Below are positions 7,195-16,582 of a DNA stretch of 19,816 nt, piece by piece (positions within the stretch are counted from its first letter, which is position 1; each line of letters begins with the position of its first letter). Source of the DNA: Deltaproteobacteria bacterium (lineage in GTDB: Bacteria; Desulfobacterota; DSM-4660; Desulfatiglandales; Desulfatiglandaceae); assembly GCA_003646995.1 (NCBI GenBank), contig QMLZ01000031.1:1-19816 (forward strand). The letters run 5' to 3'. A program made the translations under genes and the position numbers. Under the pieces are notes generated by a model. That model saw only the letters and a program-made list of their open reading frames with translations. It was not told the DNA's origin and did not search any database.

Positions 7195-7952
7195 CGGTAT
7201 TGCCCACCCAAGTATGCTTCTAGGACCCTTTCGTCACTTTTTACCTCCTCCGGGGTCCCTTCGGTAAGTTTTCGTCCTTCACTCATAACAATGACAGGAT
7301 TGCAAAGGTTCATCACTAGGTCCATGTCGTGTTCTACAATGAAAAAGGTCATGCCTTTTTCCTCGCAAAGCTTGCGAATATTGTCCATAAGCTTTGCAAG
7401 CAATGTACGATTAACACCTGCAGCGGGCTCATCGAGCAGCACCATTTCAGGGTCTGCCATCATACTGCGTGCCAGTTCCAAGAGTTTTTTCTGTCCGCCT
7501 GAAAGGGATCCTGCATACTCGTCTTTCAACCTGATGAGCTCTACAAATTCCAGAACCTCCAAGGCCTTATCCCGAATTTCCTTTTCCTGGCGTGCAACGG
7601 TTCCTGCCCTGAACCATGTGTTCCATACCTTCTCACCAACTTGGCCGTCAGGCATGACCATAAGGTTTTCTAAGACTGTCATCTGGGGAAATTCCCGTGT
7701 AATTTGGAAAGTTCGATAGATCTTTTTCTTAAAAATCTGATGGGGAGGAAGCCCGGTGATTTCTTCACCACGGAAAAAAACTTGTCCTGCGTCCGGCTTA
7801 AGGTGGCCGGTGATCAGGTTGAACAGGGTTGTCTTTCCCGCGCCGTTGGGACCAATCAGGCCGGTGATAGTGCCTTCTTTGACCTCCAGCGAACACTCAA
7901 AAACGGCCGTGAGGCCGCCGAAACTCTTGCTTATTTCTTTAACCTCAAGCAT
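7191..7952 (-). CDS. livG: LIV-type ABC importer ATPase, LivG family (253 aa)
   Basis: Cytoplasmic ATPase subunit and first gene of the livGFHM operon. Counting from the chosen start, Walker A is GPNGAGKT (34-41), the signature LSGGQKK (150-156), Walker B VLLDEP (171-176) and the switch FIVEHDMD, with the canonical His. The LivG-specific insertion around residues 75-125 (including RTFQITREFPQMTVLENL) is present, as is the C-terminal extension ending EAYLGGQ. The open frame extends to a TTG at 7976 that adds eight residues, but that start has no ribosome site. The ATG at 7952 is preceded by AAGGA at good spacing and gives the standard length, so I use it. Confidence 0.93.
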   Translation of the reverse strand: MLEVKEISKSFGGLTAVFECSLEVKEGTITGLIGPNGAGKTTLFNLITGHLKPDAGQVFFRGEEITGLPPHQIFKKKIYRTFQITREFPQMTVLENLMVMPDGQVGEKVWNTWFRAGTVARQEKEIRDKALEVLEFVELIRLKDEYAGSLSGGQKKLLELARSMMADPEMVLLDEPAAGVNRTLLAKLMDNIRKLCEEKGMTFFIVEHDMDLVMNLCNPVIVMSEGRKLTEGTPEEVKSDERVLEAYLGGQYR

Positions 7953-8011
7953 AGCTTTTCCTTTGGAGTCAAACAAAGCTTATGACTTGGTTGGCCGAAT
8001 CCAACCGCGCA

Positions 8012-8040
8012 AGCATAGCTAATGGTCAAACCATTGTCAA
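8012..8040 (-). promoter_or_regulatory. Sigma70-type promoter of the livGFHM operon
   Basis: On the minus strand a consensus -35 TTGACA (8040-8035) is separated by exactly 17 bases from -10 TATGCT (8017-8012). Transcription would begin near 8005, giving a leader of about 53 bases before the livG ATG at 7952. The spacer holds a 15-base palindrome. Confidence 0.65.
8021..8035. promoter_or_regulatory. Palindrome in the liv promoter spacer, candidate GntR/FadR-type operator
   Basis: AATGGT (8021-8026), CAA, ACCATT (8030-8035) is a perfect inverted repeat with 6-base arms. It falls between the -35 and -10 boxes of the liv promoter, an ideal place for a repressor. Its core TGGTCAAACCA matches the pattern TNGTNNNACNA recognised by FadR-subfamily GntR regulators. 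No GntR regulator is encoded in the window, so its identity is an inference. Confidence 0.5.
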
Positions 8041-8095
8041 GAAAAGTTTGAGTTTTGCTTAAGATACAAAAAGAAACCAATGCTTACAAATTCTC

Positions 8096-8124
8096 TTGAA
8101 GCCGAGTCCATGTTGAATGAGAAT
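8096..8124 (+). promoter_or_regulatory. Weak candidate uvrA promoter (possibly leaderless)
   Basis: TTGAAG (8096-8101) and GAGAAT (8119-8124), each matching the sigma70 consensus at four of six positions, are spaced by 17 bases. If used, transcription would begin at about the ATG at 8132, giving a leaderless mRNA. This would explain the lack of a ribosome binding site. The boxes are weak and I saw no LexA-type box. Confidence 0.22.
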
Positions 8125-11100
8125 ATATATCATGCGTTCACGGGCAATAAAACTCTACGAACTAAGGCAAAACAATTTGAAGGGCTTTGACCTAGCACTG
8201 CCCTTTCACAAGGTCATTGTCATTACCGGGCTGTCAGGTTCTGGAAAATCCAGCCTTGCACTAGACACCCTGTATGCCGAGGGACAGCGAAGGTATGTGG
8301 AGACCTTCTCGGCCTATGCTCGTCAATTCTTGGAAAGGATGCCCAGGCCACACGTTCGCCGAATAGAAAACATTCCACCTGCCATAGCAATCGAGCACAC
8401 TAATCCAGTAAAGAATTCCCGTTCCACTGTTGGGACTCTCACAGAGATAAATCACTTTGCAAAAATGTTTTTTTATAGGGAATCAACCCCCTATTGTCCA
8501 GGTTGTGGAAGGCCCATACATCAGGCAACACCCCACAGCTCAGCCACTGAGCTGCTCAGTGATGCCCAAGGCAACACAGCGGTAATTATCGCGCCCGTGG
8601 AAGTGCAAAGGGATTACCACTACCTAAGGGAGGGCCTAGTTCAAGCGGGTTATTATCGGGTTCTTGTCGATGGCAAAGTGGTGGACCTCGATGAGGTGGA
8701 TGAGGCGCACAATTTAGAGGTGGTCATTGATCGACTGAAGCTCTCGACCAGAAACCATGCCAGGCTGGTGGATTCACTTGAAAGAGGCTTTGCCTTGGGC
8801 CGTGGCAATGTGATGGTATATCTGGAAACCGGGGAGGCTAGGAAGTACACGAGTCAATATGGGTGCCCGTATTGTGGCATCCAGCTAAGCCCTAAGATAC
8901 CGAACCTTTTTTCTTTCAATAGTCCTGTTGGGGCATGCCCGGAATGTCATGGATTTGGCCGGGTTATCGACGTTGACTGGGACCTAGTTGTGCCCAACCC
9001 AAGATTGAGTATAAAGGAAGGGGCGGTAAAGGTATTTGAGGCTCCCGCGGCATCCGGGGAAAAGAGGGACCTGTTGTCCTTTTGCCGCAAGCAAGGCATA
9101 CCAGTGGACTGCCCTTGGGAAGAGCTTCCGAAAAAAGTGAGGGAAGCCATTTTATTTGGGCAGGGTCCCTGGTATGGCGTAAAAGGGTTTTTCAACTGGC
9201 TAGAGACCAAGCGCTACAAGGCGCACGTGCGAATATTCCTTTCAAGATACAGAGCGTACCTTACTTGTCCGGTTTGCAAAGGGACTAGGTTCACTTCGGA
9301 GGCCCTGAGCTATAGGCTGAACGGCCTTAACATAGCACAGTTTTATGCCCTGCCCATCGGCGATTGCCTGCGCTATGTGAAACAGTTTGGGGAAGGGCAC
9401 CTTGATGTGGCCAGCAGGCTTCTTTTCAGCGAAATCTATCGACGGCTTGATTATCTGAACGAAGTTGGCCTTGATTACCTCACACTTGACCGCCAATCCC
9501 GTACCCTGTCCGGCGGAGAAGTGGCACGTGCGATGCTTACCCGTGCCCTAGCCTCCAACCTGGTGGAAACGTTATATGTGCTTGATGAACCCACAAAAGG
9601 GCTTCATGCAAGGGATGCTTCCAGGGTCATTCATACTCTGCACAAGCTCTCAGCACACCGTAATACCGTGTGTGTGGTGGAGCACGACCCTGTGATAATC
9701 AATGCTGCTGATTTCGTAGCAGAATTGGGTCCTGGGGCGGGTGAGAAGGGGGGAGAACTTGTATTTACAGGAACCCCTTCACAACTGCAATCAGAGAATA
9801 CCCCCACGGCTAATTATTTGAGCAAGAAAAGGCATTCTATAGGGGAGACCTGCCGCCTCGGGGGGCGTGCCGAGTCCTTTGTAGTTGTAGAAAAAGCAAG
9901 GGAAAACAATCTCAAGAACATAACTGTCAAGATACCAAAGGGAAAAATCACGGTGATCACCGGGGTTTCGGGGTCTGGAAAATCCACCCTACTCGAACTG
10001 GTATTGTTCAGAGGGGCGATGAGAAAGAAAGGGCTTTCCACAGAAAGACCTGGTGCGTGCAAGGAAATCAAAGGGCTTGATGATGTTGCAGAGATCATTT
10101 TGGTGGATCAGAGTCCAATCGGGAGAACACCCCGTGGAAATCCTGCCACCTATCTGAAGGTCTATGATGGAATCCGTAAGCTCCTTGCTTCTACGGAGGC
10201 TGCGAGAAAGAAGGGACTGAGCCCATCGGCATTTTCCTTCAACGTACCTGGAGGCCGATGTGAAGAGTGTGATGGCCAAGGTTTTGAACGGGTAGAAATG
10301 CAGTTCCTTTCGGATATTTACCTTCCGTGTCCTGCATGTGGCGGGAAAAGGTTTAGGCCGGAGATCCTAGAAGTCAACTACAGGGGAAAAAATGTCTCCC
10401 AGATCTTGGATTTGACATTTGAAGAGGCAGTGCTGTTTTTCTCAGATTATCCCAAATTAGCCCAAGTTCTTTCTGGGCCTGTTAGCATAGGCCTGGGATA
10501 CCTTCGCTTAGGGCAGCCCATTCATACGCTTTCAGGCGGAGAAGCCCAGAGACTGAAGCTCGCCCATTTACTTTTCACTTCCCCCAAGACAGGCTCCCTC
10601 TTGTTGATAGATGAGCCCACAGTGGGCCTGCACTTGCAGGACGTTGACCGGTTGATGTTCGCTTTAGGTCAGCTGGTGCAGAAGGGAAACACCGTGGTAA
10701 TCGTGGAGCATTGTATGGAGGTGATAGCAAAAGCCAGCTGGGTTATTGACCTCGGCCCTGAGGGGGGCGAAAAGGGAGGGGAGGTGGTGTTTCAGGGCCC
10801 TTTGGAGGAACTTCTCAATGTTGACAACTCAGTGACGGCAAAATGTCTTAAAGAGTATATGGAGGGTGGGCAGGGGGAGGTAGATGTTGAGCCAGCAAGG
10901 GAAGTTGAGAGCGCACCAGCCGGGATAAGGCTGATAGGGGCGAGACATCATAACCTCAAGAACCTCACCATAGAGATTCCTAGAAATAAATTTGTGGTTT
11001 TCACAGGTGTTTCAGGATCAGGAAAATCCACGCTTGCCTTTGATATCATATTTGCAGAAGGCCAGAGACGGTACGTAGAATCACTTCCCACCTATGCAAG

Positions 11101-13432
11101 ACAATTTCTTCGGCTCTACGAAAGGCCGGACACGGATCTGGTGGAGGGGCTGCCTCCCACTGTGGCAATTGAACAAATGATGAGCCGTGCAGGGCCCAGG
11201 TCAACAGTGGGAACCCTCACGGAAATTTATCATTATTTACGTCTGCTCTACGCGAGGGTTTCTGAGCCCCATTGTATTAGGTGCGGAAGGAGGCTTTCGA
11301 GGGAAGGACTCGACGATGTAGTCCGAAGGGTGCTCTCCGATATGAACGGCGCAGACCTCACTTTGCTAGCCCCCAAGGTGAAGAGGCGAAAAGGGTTTCA
11401 TAAGGATGTCTTGAAGAAGATCAAGAGCCGTGGTTACAGGTGGGCGGAGATAGACGGCAGGTTGGTGGATTTGAAGGAAGAAATTCCTGAGCTTGAAAGA
11501 TTCAAAGAGCACAACGTCTTTTTGGTGGTTGGGAGGATTAAGGCCACGGAGGCCAGGGCAGGCGACCTGCGGAAAATGCTGAAGGAGGCCTTGGATGAAG
11601 GTTCAGGCGAGGTGGTGATTAGATCAAATAGGGGGGATTTGTTCCTGAGCGACCGATTTTTCTGCCCGGACTGCGGCGTGGGACTCCCTGAACCTGATCC
11701 CCTCTTGTTTTCCTTCAATACCACCGCAGGGGCGTGCCCAAGGTGTGACGGACTGGGCAGGACCGCCGGTGGCAAAGCATGTCCCTCGTGTTCTGGCACT
11801 CGTCTGAGAAAGGAGGCCCTTTGCTATAGGATTTCTGGCCTAAGTATTGGGGAGCTTTGTTCGATAACAGCCGGGGGGATAGTTGATTTTCTTAAGGAAT
11901 GTAAGCTGGACCAGCACCATTCCCAGGTGGCAAGACCAATCCTGGACGAATGCATGGGCCGGCTCGCCCTTCTCAAGGAACTAGGGATTGGGTACCTTAC
12001 TCTGGATCGGGCAGGTGATACTTTGTCCGGGGGCGAGGCCCAACGCATAAGGTTGGTATGCGAGCTGGGAGGCAACCTCACGGGCGTTTGCTATGTGCTA
12101 GATGAGCCTACCATCGGCCTTCACCCGAGGGACAATTCAAGGCTGATAGATTCTCTTAAAAAGATAAAAGCTCGGGGCAACAGCGTTATTGTGGTGGAGC
12201 ACGACGAGGAGACCCTGAGGGCAGCCGACTGGGTGGTGGATCTTGGCCCCGGGGGCGGTGAAAAGGGAGGTCGGGTGGTGTACAAAGGAAGACCCTTGGG
12301 GCTGTTGTCTTGTGATAACTCTCCCACTGCTACGGCCCTGTTGAATACAAAGAGATATTCAATCACTTCCAGAAACCGGGCCGCAAAGTCCAAGGAGTGG
12401 TGTAAAATCCAAGGTGCAGATGCCAGAAATCTCAAGGCCATTTCCGTAAGATTTCCACTAGGTGCCATTACTTGTGTTACCGGAGTTTCAGGTTCTGGAA
12501 AATCGAGTCTTCTTATGGAGGTGATTTACTCAAATATTCAGGGGCTGGTGGCTGGCAGGTCAAGGGCCTTGAGGAATTGCAGCAGGATAGATGGTATCAA
12601 ACAAATAAAGAAGGTGATGGTGGTAGACCATTCTCCCATAGGACGCACTCCCAGGTCTACTCCTGCTACATACATAGGACTTATGGGGGAGATTCGAACC
12701 CTTATGGCCGGGCTGCCAGAAGCAAGGGCAAGGGGATGGTCTCCGGGGCGCTTTTCCTTCAACGTGGCCGGAGGGAGGTGTGAGGCCTGTGCTGGTCAGG
12801 GCTCCCACAAAGTGGAGATGAGATTCCTCCCTACAGTATATGTATCCTGCGGGGAATGCGGAGGTTCACGTTACAGTAACGAGACCCTATCAGTGAAGTA
12901 CAAAGGGAAAAATATCGCCGAAATCTTGGATATGACATTTTCAGAGGCAATGCAGCATTTTTCCTCTGTCCCCCGTATCTGTAGAGCCCTAACGGTCGTC
13001 AATGACTTGGGGCTGGGATACTTGCGTCTGGGCCAGCCCAGCCCGACGCTGTCCGGGGGAGAGGCCCAAAGGATAAAGCTGGCTAAGGCATTTATCAGCG
13101 ACAGAACAGGAGGAACGCTGTTTTTGTTGGATGAGCCGACCACAGGTCTCCATCTTGTGGACATAGAGAAGCTGCTTCAGCTCTTTCATTTGCTGGTGGA
13201 AAGGGATAATACTATTGTGGTAATTGAACACAACTTGGATGTAATAAAGGAAGCTGACTGGATCTTAGATTTGGGACCAGAAGGCGGGGACAAAGGAGGG
13301 CACCTTGTGTTTCAAGGTCCTCCCGACGACCTGGTGAAGTGCGGGGATTCTTATACCGGCATGTACCTCAAGAAATTCTTGGCCGGTGGACTACCCAAGG
13401 CAAAAGAGGCCGGACAGGGATTGAAACACTAG
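8117..13432 (+). CDS. uvrA: Tandem-duplicated UvrA excinuclease ATPase (two fused UvrA units, 1771 aa)
   Basis: UvrA, the damage-recognition ATPase of nucleotide excision repair, here as two units in one chain (about 1-930 and 936-1771). Unit 1: Walker A 38-45, Zn cysteines 127/130, 250/253, 274/277 and 384/387, signature LSGGE 464-468, LDEP 489-492; second ABC module with Walker A 616-624, Zn finger Cys715/718/738/741, LSGGEAQR 805-812, DEP 832-834. Unit 2: Walker A 964-972, Cys1053/1056, 1183/1186, 1207/1210, 1222/1225, LSGGEAQR 1303-1310, DEP 1329-1331; then Walker A 1456-1464, Cys1555/1558/1578/1581, LSGGEAQR from 1645, DEP from 1672. Both units keep the ~120-residue UvrB-binding segment. 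A normal UvrA is ~940 aa and dimerises. Chlamydial UvrA is known to have a similar double length. The unit 1 first ATPase is divergent, and unit 2 lacks ~100 residues before its last N-half Zn pair. The start is uncertain: neither ATG 8117 nor ATG 8132 has a good ribosome site. Confidence 0.93.
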   Translation: MRIYIMRSRAIKLYELRQNNLKGFDLALPFHKVIVITGLSGSGKSSLALDTLYAEGQRRYVETFSAYARQFLERMPRPHVRRIENIPPAIAIEHTNPVKNSRSTVGTLTEINHFAKMFFYRESTPYCPGCGRPIHQATPHSSATELLSDAQGNTAVIIAPVEVQRDYHYLREGLVQAGYYRVLVDGKVVDLDEVDEAHNLEVVIDRLKLSTRNHARLVDSLERGFALGRGNVMVYLETGEARKYTSQYGCPYCGIQLSPKIPNLFSFNSPVGACPECHGFGRVIDVDWDLVVPNPRLSIKEGAVKVFEAPAASGEKRDLLSFCRKQGIPVDCPWEELPKKVREAILFGQGPWYGVKGFFNWLETKRYKAHVRIFLSRYRAYLTCPVCKGTRFTSEALSYRLNGLNIAQFYALPIGDCLRYVKQFGEGHLDVASRLLFSEIYRRLDYLNEVGLDYLTLDRQSRTLSGGEVARAMLTRALASNLVETLYVLDEPTKGLHARDASRVIHTLHKLSAHRNTVCVVEHDPVIINAADFVAELGPGAGEKGGELVFTGTPSQLQSENTPTANYLSKKRHSIGETCRLGGRAESFVVVEKARENNLKNITVKIPKGKITVITGVSGSGKSTLLELVLFRGAMRKKGLSTERPGACKEIKGLDDVAEIILVDQSPIGRTPRGNPATYLKVYDGIRKLLASTEAARKKGLSPSAFSFNVPGGRCEECDGQGFERVEMQFLSDIYLPCPACGGKRFRPEILEVNYRGKNVSQILDLTFEEAVLFFSDYPKLAQVLSGPVSIGLGYLRLGQPIHTLSGGEAQRLKLAHLLFTSPKTGSLLLIDEPTVGLHLQDVDRLMFALGQLVQKGNTVVIVEHCMEVIAKASWVIDLGPEGGEKGGEVVFQGPLEELLNVDNSVTAKCLKEYMEGGQGEVDVEPAREVESAPAGIRLIGARHHNLKNLTIEIPRNKFVVFTGVSGSGKSTLAFDIIFAEGQRRYVESLPTYARQFLRLYERPDTDLVEGLPPTVAIEQMMSRAGPRSTVGTLTEIYHYLRLLYARVSEPHCIRCGRRLSREGLDDVVRRVLSDMNGADLTLLAPKVKRRKGFHKDVLKKIKSRGYRWAEIDGRLVDLKEEIPELERFKEHNVFLVVGRIKATEARAGDLRKMLKEALDEGSGEVVIRSNRGDLFLSDRFFCPDCGVGLPEPDPLLFSFNTTAGACPRCDGLGRTAGGKACPSCSGTRLRKEALCYRISGLSIGELCSITAGGIVDFLKECKLDQHHSQVARPILDECMGRLALLKELGIGYLTLDRAGDTLSGGEAQRIRLVCELGGNLTGVCYVLDEPTIGLHPRDNSRLIDSLKKIKARGNSVIVVEHDEETLRAADWVVDLGPGGGEKGGRVVYKGRPLGLLSCDNSPTATALLNTKRYSITSRNRAAKSKEWCKIQGADARNLKAISVRFPLGAITCVTGVSGSGKSSLLMEVIYSNIQGLVAGRSRALRNCSRIDGIKQIKKVMVVDHSPIGRTPRSTPATYIGLMGEIRTLMAGLPEARARGWSPGRFSFNVAGGRCEACAGQGSHKVEMRFLPTVYVSCGECGGSRYSNETLSVKYKGKNIAEILDMTFSEAMQHFSSVPRICRALTVVNDLGLGYLRLGQPSPTLSGGEAQRIKLAKAFISDRTGGTLFLLDEPTTGLHLVDIEKLLQLFHLLVERDNTIVVIEHNLDVIKEADWILDLGPEGGDKGGHLVFQGPPDDLVKCGDSYTGMYLKKFLAGGLPKAKEAGQGLKH

Positions 13433-13445
13433 TGAGGAGGCAGCG

Positions 13446-14882
13446 ATGGGCGAGAAGGAAAAGGTTATAATCATGAAGTGCGAAACCTATGATGAGGACA
13501 AAATCAGAGGCATCATCAAGGAGGGTATGGAGACCCTTGGAGCTGTTCCGAGGGGAAAGGTGTTGTTTAAGCCGAACGTCGTGCTCGCTCATCCTGAGCT
13601 GTTTCCCCATGCCTTCACCCGTGCAGAATTTCTGGACGGGGTAATAGGGGCTGCAAAGGATATGGGGGGGGAAATCGAGGAACTGGCCGTTGGCGAACGC
13701 TCCGGGATCACCATTCCTACTAGATATTGTTTTAAAAACGCAGGGTACAATGAGGTCATCAAGAGGCACGGGGCCAAGGCTTATTATTTTGATGAATCTA
13801 GGCATGTTCCTTTCAGATTGAGAAGGCCTGGCCGGCTCAGGGACTTGATATATGTGCCAAAGGAGATAATAGAGACGGATTTCTTTATTAGTATCCCCAA
13901 GTTCAAGGCCCACCCTTGGACAAGACTTACCTTAAGCCTCAAGAATTACATAGGCCTTCAGGATGACCGCCACCGATTAGTGGACCACAATACTTACCTG
14001 GAGCATAAGATTGTTGATTTGCAGGAAGTCATACAGCCGTCCTTTATTGCCATAGATGCCATCGAGGCAGGGCAGAAGATGATGTTGACACCCACTCCGT
14101 TTCACATGGGGGCCATCGTAATGGGCACAAACCCATGCGCGGTTGACACCGTGGGCTGTCACATGGTGCACGTTAACCCCTCCGACCTGATACATCTGCG
14201 CATGGCTTCTGAGCGCGGGTTTGGTCCAATGGACCTGAACGAAATTGAGATCTTGGGGGATTTTCCTTTGGAAGAGGTAAGGGCAAAGACCACCGAGTTT
14301 CAATTCTGTCTTGAGCGTATTGATTCTTACTTCAAAGACAGTAACCTGACCTGTACGGTGGGGAGCTTTCCTGAGGCCCATTCCCGGGATTATTGCTGGG
14401 GGGGGTGTCCTGGCGCAGTGCAAGAGGCCATGCACATCTTGAGGGATTTTTATCCTGATGTAGACCGCACAATGAAAAAGGTGCACTACGTGGTGGGGAA
14501 AGTTGATGGCCCGATTGAACCCCATGGCGATGAGAAGGTCTTTTTTGCAGGGGACTGTACATCATGGCAGGGAACGCTGAAAGGAAAGGCAGTAATAATA
14601 GAGTCTAACTATCTTAAGAAGGAGCAGGTGAGAACCCAAAAGACCAAGTCAAATGACCTACTTTTAAAAACATTTCAAAGCCTTTGGGAGTGTTTCACAA
14701 AAAGGAACATGCCCTATGTGCGAGCGAGAGGGTGTCCGGTTTCGGTTGCTGATCATGTAAATTATCTTTCGGCGTTAGGAGGTGTCAAGAACCCCAATTT
14801 TGATCCCCGTCTGTTCATACCGGTTACCTTGGCCTATTTCAAGATGCGGGCTATGCGTTTTATTAACCGCTTTTTGGGGTAA
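13446..14882 (+). CDS. DUF362 domain protein with cysteine-containing C-terminal extension (478 aa)
   Basis: Residues ~37-250 fit DUF362: VLFKPNVV near 40, the strand-loop FISIPKFKAHPWTRLTLSLKN (148-167) and GTNPCAVDTVG (227-237). DUF362 proteins are often described as iron-sulfur related or as uncharacterised; no reaction can be assigned. About 220 residues follow, with Cys317-x3-Cys321 (DYCWGGCPGA), Cys371 (FFAGDCTSW) and Cys430 (RARGCPVSVADH). These four could bind a metal or Fe-S cluster, but they do not form a classic ferredoxin motif. There is no signal peptide, and no transmembrane segment is convincing. The gene starts 13 bases after uvrA with GAGGAGG (13434-13440), so the two are probably co-transcribed. 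Whether this reflects shared function or simple linkage is unknown. It ends 16 bases from the convergent ilvD stop, with no terminator visible between them. Confidence 0.8.
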   Translation: MGEKEKVIIMKCETYDEDKIRGIIKEGMETLGAVPRGKVLFKPNVVLAHPELFPHAFTRAEFLDGVIGAAKDMGGEIEELAVGERSGITIPTRYCFKNAGYNEVIKRHGAKAYYFDESRHVPFRLRRPGRLRDLIYVPKEIIETDFFISIPKFKAHPWTRLTLSLKNYIGLQDDRHRLVDHNTYLEHKIVDLQEVIQPSFIAIDAIEAGQKMMLTPTPFHMGAIVMGTNPCAVDTVGCHMVHVNPSDLIHLRMASERGFGPMDLNEIEILGDFPLEEVRAKTTEFQFCLERIDSYFKDSNLTCTVGSFPEAHSRDYCWGGCPGAVQEAMHILRDFYPDVDRTMKKVHYVVGKVDGPIEPHGDEKVFFAGDCTSWQGTLKGKAVIIESNYLKKEQVRTQKTKSNDLLLKTFQSLWECFTKRNMPYVRARGCPVSVADHVNYLSALGGVKNPNFDPRLFIPVTLAYFKMRAMRFINRFLG

Positions 14883-14898
14883 AAGTTGCACGCAGCGC

Positions 14899-16536
14899 TC
14901 ACCTGCCATAACAGTTGATACCGCGGAATTTTTCCCTATAGGCCTCTAGCAGCGGGGTAAGGGTTCGTTGCGGTGGCTGTGCGCTCTGGACCCTACGAGA
15001 AATTTCCTCTTTACTTAATTTGACATTAACCGTTCGTCCAGGGATATCAATCTCAATGATGTCTCCGTCTCTAATAGCGCCTATAGGACCACCGTTAAAT
15101 GCCTCCATTTCCACATGCCCGATACATGGCCCGGTAGTTGCGCCAGAGAACCTTCCGTCGGTAATGAGCGCAACCTTTTTATACCCGGCCCCTTTTAGCG
15201 CGTCAGTAGGCGTGAGCATCTCCGGCATACCAGGTGCCCCTGCCGGGCCCTGGTAAGGAAGAACCACAACGTCTCCTTCCTGAATCTGGCGTGCCTCTAT
15301 TGCGTCCAATAATGACTTCTCTGTAAAAAAGACCCTTGCCGGGCCCGTGTGGGTAAGCATTTCAGGGTCTACAGCGGTTTGCTTGATAACCGAACTGCGG
15401 GCGATGTTTCCCTTAAGAACCGCTATGCCCCCTTCTTTGTGATAAGGGTTTTCAATGGGCCTGATTATGTCATCATCGAGCACCATGGCTCGCTCTGCCA
15501 CTTCAGTTATATCAGGGCCTGCGACCGTCGGCGATGGTTTGATGGCATCGCGTAGGCGTTTTAGCACTGCAGGAACCCCGCCTGCTGCGTGGATGTCTGC
15601 CATCTCGTAAGGGCCTGCTGGTATCACGGAACAAAGATGCGGAGTCTCCCTCGATATCTTGTCGAAAACATCCACCTCAATATTAACCCCCGCTTCCTTG
15701 GCTGCTGCTGGGATATGAAGTACTGCGTTTGTGGACCCTCCCATTGCCATGTCCACTCTTATCGCATTTTCAAAGCTCTGGGGGGTCATGATATCCCTTG
15801 GTCGAAGTCCCTTCTTTACTAACTCCACAATCTTTTTTCCTGTCTCGTAGGCCTGTTGTCTTTTGGTGGGGTCCACGGCAGGGGTGGTTGCACACAAGGG
15901 CAAGGACATCCCAAGTACTTCAGTGACCACGGCCATGGTATTTGCTGTGTATAAGCCCACACATGAGCCGGCGCCGCAGGCCATCATGGGAAGCATTTCC
16001 TCGGCCTGCTGTCGGCTTATTTTCCCGGCCTTGACCTGGCCTACTATGGCAAATCCTTCAATGGGGTGGCGTTTCTTCCCTTGAACGATATTTGCTTTCA
16101 TGGGGCCGCCGGTGAGAATAATAGCTGGAATGTTGAGCCTGCCAGCTGCCATAAGCATGCCGGGTGTGATCTTGTCACAACTTGTCACTCCCACCCAGCC
16201 GTCAAGGGAGTGCGAAAGCACCATTATTTCAATATTGTCGGCGATGTGCTCGCGGCTGGGAAGACTAAGGCGCATTTCCACGTACATCGCGATACCATCA
16301 CAAACTCCCGGTACACCCCATTCAAAGGGAACACCCCCGGCGTCAATAATGCCCCTTTTGACCTCTTTCGTGAGCTCGTTTAGATGGATATGCCCCGGTA
16401 TGATGTTATTGTAGCTGTTGGCAATCCCTATGAAGGGTTTGCTGGGGTCAAAATTTTCTTTCTTGAGCCCGGCAGACATCAAGAGGGCCCGATGGGGTAG
16501 TGTTGCAATGTCTTTTTTCAGTATGTCCGAGCGCAT
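14899..16536 (-). CDS. ilvD: Dihydroxy-acid dehydratase family protein (IlvD/Edd, 545 aa)
   Basis: IlvD/Edd dehydratases remove water from 2,3-dihydroxy acids to give 2-oxo acids: valine/isoleucine synthesis for IlvD, sugar-acid breakdown for relatives. Visible motifs are TSCDKITPGM (Cys120; Lys122 is probably the carbamylated Mg ligand), CGAGSCVGLYTANTM (Cys187, Cys192), MGGSTNAVLH, and the C-terminal GPAGAPGMPEM and DGRFSGATTG. The region holding the extra cysteine of [2Fe-2S] members reads NSYNNIIPGHIHL with no Cys, as in the E. coli-type [4Fe-4S] enzyme, so an oxygen-sensitive cluster is likely. The ATG at 16536 follows AAGGAGGA. It lies 46 bases after dctM and is probably the last gene of the TRAP operon. 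No other ilv gene is present, so a catabolic dihydroxy- or sugar-acid substrate is possible. The family call is firm; the substrate is not. Confidence 0.88.
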   Translation of the reverse strand: MRSDILKKDIATLPHRALLMSAGLKKENFDPSKPFIGIANSYNNIIPGHIHLNELTKEVKRGIIDAGGVPFEWGVPGVCDGIAMYVEMRLSLPSREHIADNIEIMVLSHSLDGWVGVTSCDKITPGMLMAAGRLNIPAIILTGGPMKANIVQGKKRHPIEGFAIVGQVKAGKISRQQAEEMLPMMACGAGSCVGLYTANTMAVVTEVLGMSLPLCATTPAVDPTKRQQAYETGKKIVELVKKGLRPRDIMTPQSFENAIRVDMAMGGSTNAVLHIPAAAKEAGVNIEVDVFDKISRETPHLCSVIPAGPYEMADIHAAGGVPAVLKRLRDAIKPSPTVAGPDITEVAERAMVLDDDIIRPIENPYHKEGGIAVLKGNIARSSVIKQTAVDPEMLTHTGPARVFFTEKSLLDAIEARQIQEGDVVVLPYQGPAGAPGMPEMLTPTDALKGAGYKKVALITDGRFSGATTGPCIGHVEMEAFNGGPIGAIRDGDIIEIDIPGRTVNVKLSKEEISRRVQSAQPPQRTLTPLLEAYREKFRGINCYGR

Positions 16537-16582
16537 GTAATCCTCCTTTTTTTCTCGCGCACGTGGCTTACCTTTCCGCCGA

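Noticed and set aside
7126..7719. 197-codon plus-strand frame over livF/livG
   Set aside because: It lies antisense to two well-supported ATPase genes and is serine/arginine-rich, as expected of a shadow frame.
7953..7976. TTG start giving LivG eight more residues
   Set aside because: No ribosome site precedes it, while the ATG at 7952 has AAGGA and yields the usual length.
13368..13913. 181-codon minus-strand frame over the uvrA/DUF362 junction
   Set aside because: Overlaps two supported genes on the other strand and shows no recognisable motif.
13977..14525. 182-codon minus-strand frame over the DUF362 gene
   Set aside because: Antisense to a convincing gene; no family motif or start signal.
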